A DNA stretch of 64,000 bases. Origin: Rhodamnia argentea. Taxonomy: Eukaryota > Streptophyta > Magnoliopsida > Myrtales > Myrtaceae. The position numbers and the translations under genes were made by a program. The stretch spans positions 2,542,001 through 2,606,000 of the forward strand of contig NC_063157.1 of assembly GCF_020921035.1 (NCBI RefSeq), in the 5' to 3' direction. Shown here piece by piece: positions 62,094 through 64,000 of the stretch (position 1 is the stretch's first letter; each line of letters opens with the position of its first letter). The notes beneath the pieces were generated by a model, which was not told the DNA's origin, did no database searches, and was given only the letters and a program-made list of their open reading frames with translations.

Positions 62094-63027
62094 GTGTGTG
62101 TGTGCATGTGCAGACAAAATTTCGTAATCATAATTATATGTAGTAATGGTTAAATTTTTTACATGCATAGTGACTGGACTGATCCTCAAAGGCAGGTACA
62201 GCTGCACAGTATATGATTTTAGAACTTGTTATGCCATACAACTTATTTATCATTTGAAAGCAGATATAGGCTTGGATCAAACTTCTGCAATGGTTTATGT
62301 GGGAGAAAAAATGATGTGGCAATCATATATCTGCTTACGAAAAACATCCAAACTTTAGCACAACAGCGAAGAAATGAGAGTAAAAACTAATTATGCTGTC
62401 AGCAAATTTGCGAAATGCGGAGTTCTCTTCTGCCCGTTTTCGTATGCATACACATTTATACACCTTCCGGATGTTCTAAATTTTTCAATGTATCCTTTTA
62501 GACACTGAAATCAACTCAAGCAATGGGTGAGGCCATGAAAGGTGTAACCAAGGCAATGGGGCAGATGAACAGACAGATGAACTTGCCATCGCTGCAGAGG
62601 ATAATGCAGGAATTCGAGAGGCAGAATGAAAAGATGGAGTTGGTGAGCGAGGTCATGGGAGATGCTATAGACGATGCCATGGAAGGTGACGAAGAAGAGG
62701 AGGAGACAGAAGAGCTAGTTAATCAGGTGCTCGATGAGATTGGTATTGATATGAACTCAGAGGTAATCCGAGGCCTTGTTTCTATTCTCCACCCGAGCTT
62801 ATCATGATTAAGAAGATTACTTACCAATGACTACTTTAATCTAACACAGCTCCCTGGGAATGCTAATTCTTTTTCCCCTTAAATTGCAGCTTCTAAATGC
62901 ACCCTCAGGCGCTGTCGCTGCTCCAGCTGCAACGAACAAGGTTGCACAAGCTGAATCTGCAGGGACTGGTGACAGCGGAATCGATGATGACTTACAGGCA
63001 AGGTTGGATAATCTACGAAAGATGTAA
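59732..63027 (+). CDS. VPS2.1: ESCRT-III subunit VPS2.1 (CHMP2A-type)
   Basis: Core ESCRT-III subunit that polymerises on endosomal membranes to form intralumenal vesicles. Five exons: 59732-59768, 60423-60553, 61956-62060, 62502-62762, 62890-63027; phases close to 223 residues, as expected (~225). The N-terminus is MSFLFGQRKTPAELLRENKR, with the membrane-inserting first helix and basic Snf7 helix; exon 2 gives MLDKSIREIERERQGLQTQE, exon 3 GAVRVMAKDLIRTRHQVEKF, exon 4 the conserved AMKGVTKAMGQMNRQMNLPS and the acidic EGDEEEEETEELV linker. The C-terminus DDLQARLDNLRKM is a MIM1 motif for the AAA ATPase VPS4/SKD1. High identity to plant VPS2.1 rather than VPS2.2/2.3. Intron 2 holds a foldback element and intron 3 opens with a microsatellite, yet the reading frame is intact. 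Confidence 0.96.
60602..61120. repeat. Foldback element in VPS2.1 intron 2
   Basis: GGTAATGATACCGCAAGTACC at the left end pairs with GGTGCTTGCGGCGTCATTATCC at the right end; inner arms AGCACCTCAACTTTTCAAAT and AACTTGAAAAGTTACGTG also pair. Arms ~110 bp, non-coding interior ~300 bp with no poly-pyrimidine core. Splice sites of the host intron lie outside it. Confidence 0.6.
62061..62105 (+). repeat. Compound microsatellite starting at the intron 3 donor
   Basis: Intron 3 begins GT followed directly by a (CT)n tract to 62091 and then a (TG)n tract (62093-62104). The repeat therefore supplies the donor bases from +2 on, giving GTCTCT, a poor match to GTAAGT. Confidence 0.8.
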
Positions 63028-63374
63028 ATAATTGTGGAGAGGTAAAGATAGACTAACATTTGGAAGTATGCTTGAATAACGAGATGAATTTGTTCTTACC
63101 CCCGCTGCTTCTTTGTAGAAATATATATGGGTACAAGGTGTTGCCAGTTTTAAGATTGTAACATGGGCAGGGAATGTAACGTACCCTTTCGATTACAAGC
63201 AGAAATGGTTAATCCTTGTGCACAATGGGAGAAAACATCTCCTTATCTATTTAAAATGTTAATGAAAAGGGAAGCAAAGATTTTATTTATTTATTTATTA
63301 GAAAAAAGCAATTCTTGAGAGTATGCTAATCAAGCAAAGGAAAGAGTGCCACGTCATTTTTTAGTTTTATCTAA
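63028..63374 (+). other. VPS2.1 3' UTR and flank
   Basis: 3' UTR-like AT-rich sequence with a (TTTA)n-like run at about 63281-63299. No further gene seen. Confidence 0.55.
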
Positions 63375-64000
63375 GGGGTAAGTTCACTAGAAGTCTTAAA
63401 ACTTATCGCGAAAGTACAATTAAGTCGTTAAATTTTCAAAAAGTGTGATCAAGTCTTAAAACTTATTAAATTAGTGCAATCAAGTCTTTTCGTTAATACC
63501 GTTAATTTATCAAATGAAAAATGATGATGTGGTATTTTTAAAATTACTCTCTCTCCTAGGTGGTTTTTTTTTTTTTTTTTTCTTCTTTTAAGTTGTTATT
63601 AGATCAAATTTAAAAACTTTTTTAAAAAATCTAAAATATTATTAAAAAATCAAAACTGAAAAAAAAAAAAAAAAAGGGGAATGGTGAGGGGTAGTAGGTG
63701 TCGTCGCCGCCGCTCATAGCCAGAGGGGCCAGCAACCTTCGCCAACCCCGAGCGAGGGTGGCCCGCTCGCCAGCCCCGGCGGAGGCCTTGCCTCCCTCGC
63801 CTGGAGCCGGCGAGGCCTGCCTGGATCTAAATAGCCCGGATCTAGGCACCCGACCCAAACTTGGGTGACGCCGGCCCTTGTCGGGCCTCAACGACCTCAC
63901 CAGATGCGGGCTAGGGCCGGTGACTCGCTAGACTGGGGCAAGGCCTCGCCGCAGGTGGTGAAGATGCTCGTTGGATTGAAGGTTTCGCTGGAAAAGTAAG
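63375..64000. repeat. Foldback-type element with GC-rich core, truncated by the window
   Basis: Left arm has AGTCTTAAAACTTATCGCG and AGTCTTAAAACTTATTAAAT; a T run (63565-63580), an A run (63659-63675) and a strongly GC-rich core (63690-64000; CCAGCCCCGGCGGAGGCC, GAGCCGGCGAGGCC) follow. The right arm is presumably beyond the window. ORFs in the core come from low complexity. Confidence 0.5.

Overview
This window is nuclear DNA from a flowering plant, most likely a woody eudicot. It contains intron-rich genes with GT..AG junctions, land-plant-only families (Alfin-like PHD, BREVIS RADIX, BIG GRAIN 1), AT-rich intergenic DNA, abundant (CT)n/(GA)n tracts and many short non-autonomous DNA transposons. 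The style of the AT-rich foldback repeats made me think of Myrtales such as Eucalyptus, but that is a guess. Seven protein-coding genes can be read; six are complete.

Layout. 1-10944 (+): the last 26 exons of MDN1 (midasin), the giant AAA ATPase of 60S ribosome maturation, entering from outside the window. 11753-12642: a Mutator-type element with ~153-bp terminal inverted repeats and a perfect 9-bp target duplication. 13403-14446 (+): an intronless mitochondrial carrier of the SLC25A44 type. 15931-19177 (-): a five-exon Alfin-like PHD-finger chromatin reader. 20950-25713 (-): six-exon PDAT1, an acyl-CoA-independent triacylglycerol-forming acyltransferase. 25714-34198: gene-poor, with MITE, foldback and SINE-like debris. 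34199-38662 (+): a five-exon BREVIS RADIX-like gene closest to BRXL4. 39697-40302: a non-autonomous hAT element with a perfect 8-bp target duplication. 40421-46140: foldback repeats, a SINE-like unit and microsatellites. 46571-47806 (+): an intronless BIG GRAIN 1-like gene with three upstream ATGs and a microsatellite-rich leader. 47807-59225: 11 kb without a convincing gene, carrying many foldback repeats. 59732-63027 (+): five-exon VPS2.1 (ESCRT-III), preceded by a 135-bp G-box palindrome and six site II (TGGGCY) motifs. 63375-64000: the start of another GC-cored foldback element, cut by the window end.

The genes do not form a pathway: ribosome assembly, mitochondrial transport, chromatin reading, lipid synthesis, auxin/growth regulation (BRXL4, BG1L) and endosomal sorting are simply neighbours. 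The most unusual content is the non-coding layer: several families of long-armed foldback elements, two of them inside introns, with a shared design of AT-rich arms, a pyrimidine tract, a GC-rich core and a purine tract. The two best-proven mobile elements are the MULE-like unit and the hAT unit, because their target duplications are visible. All exon boundaries were read by eye from splice consensus and frame continuity; no search was run.
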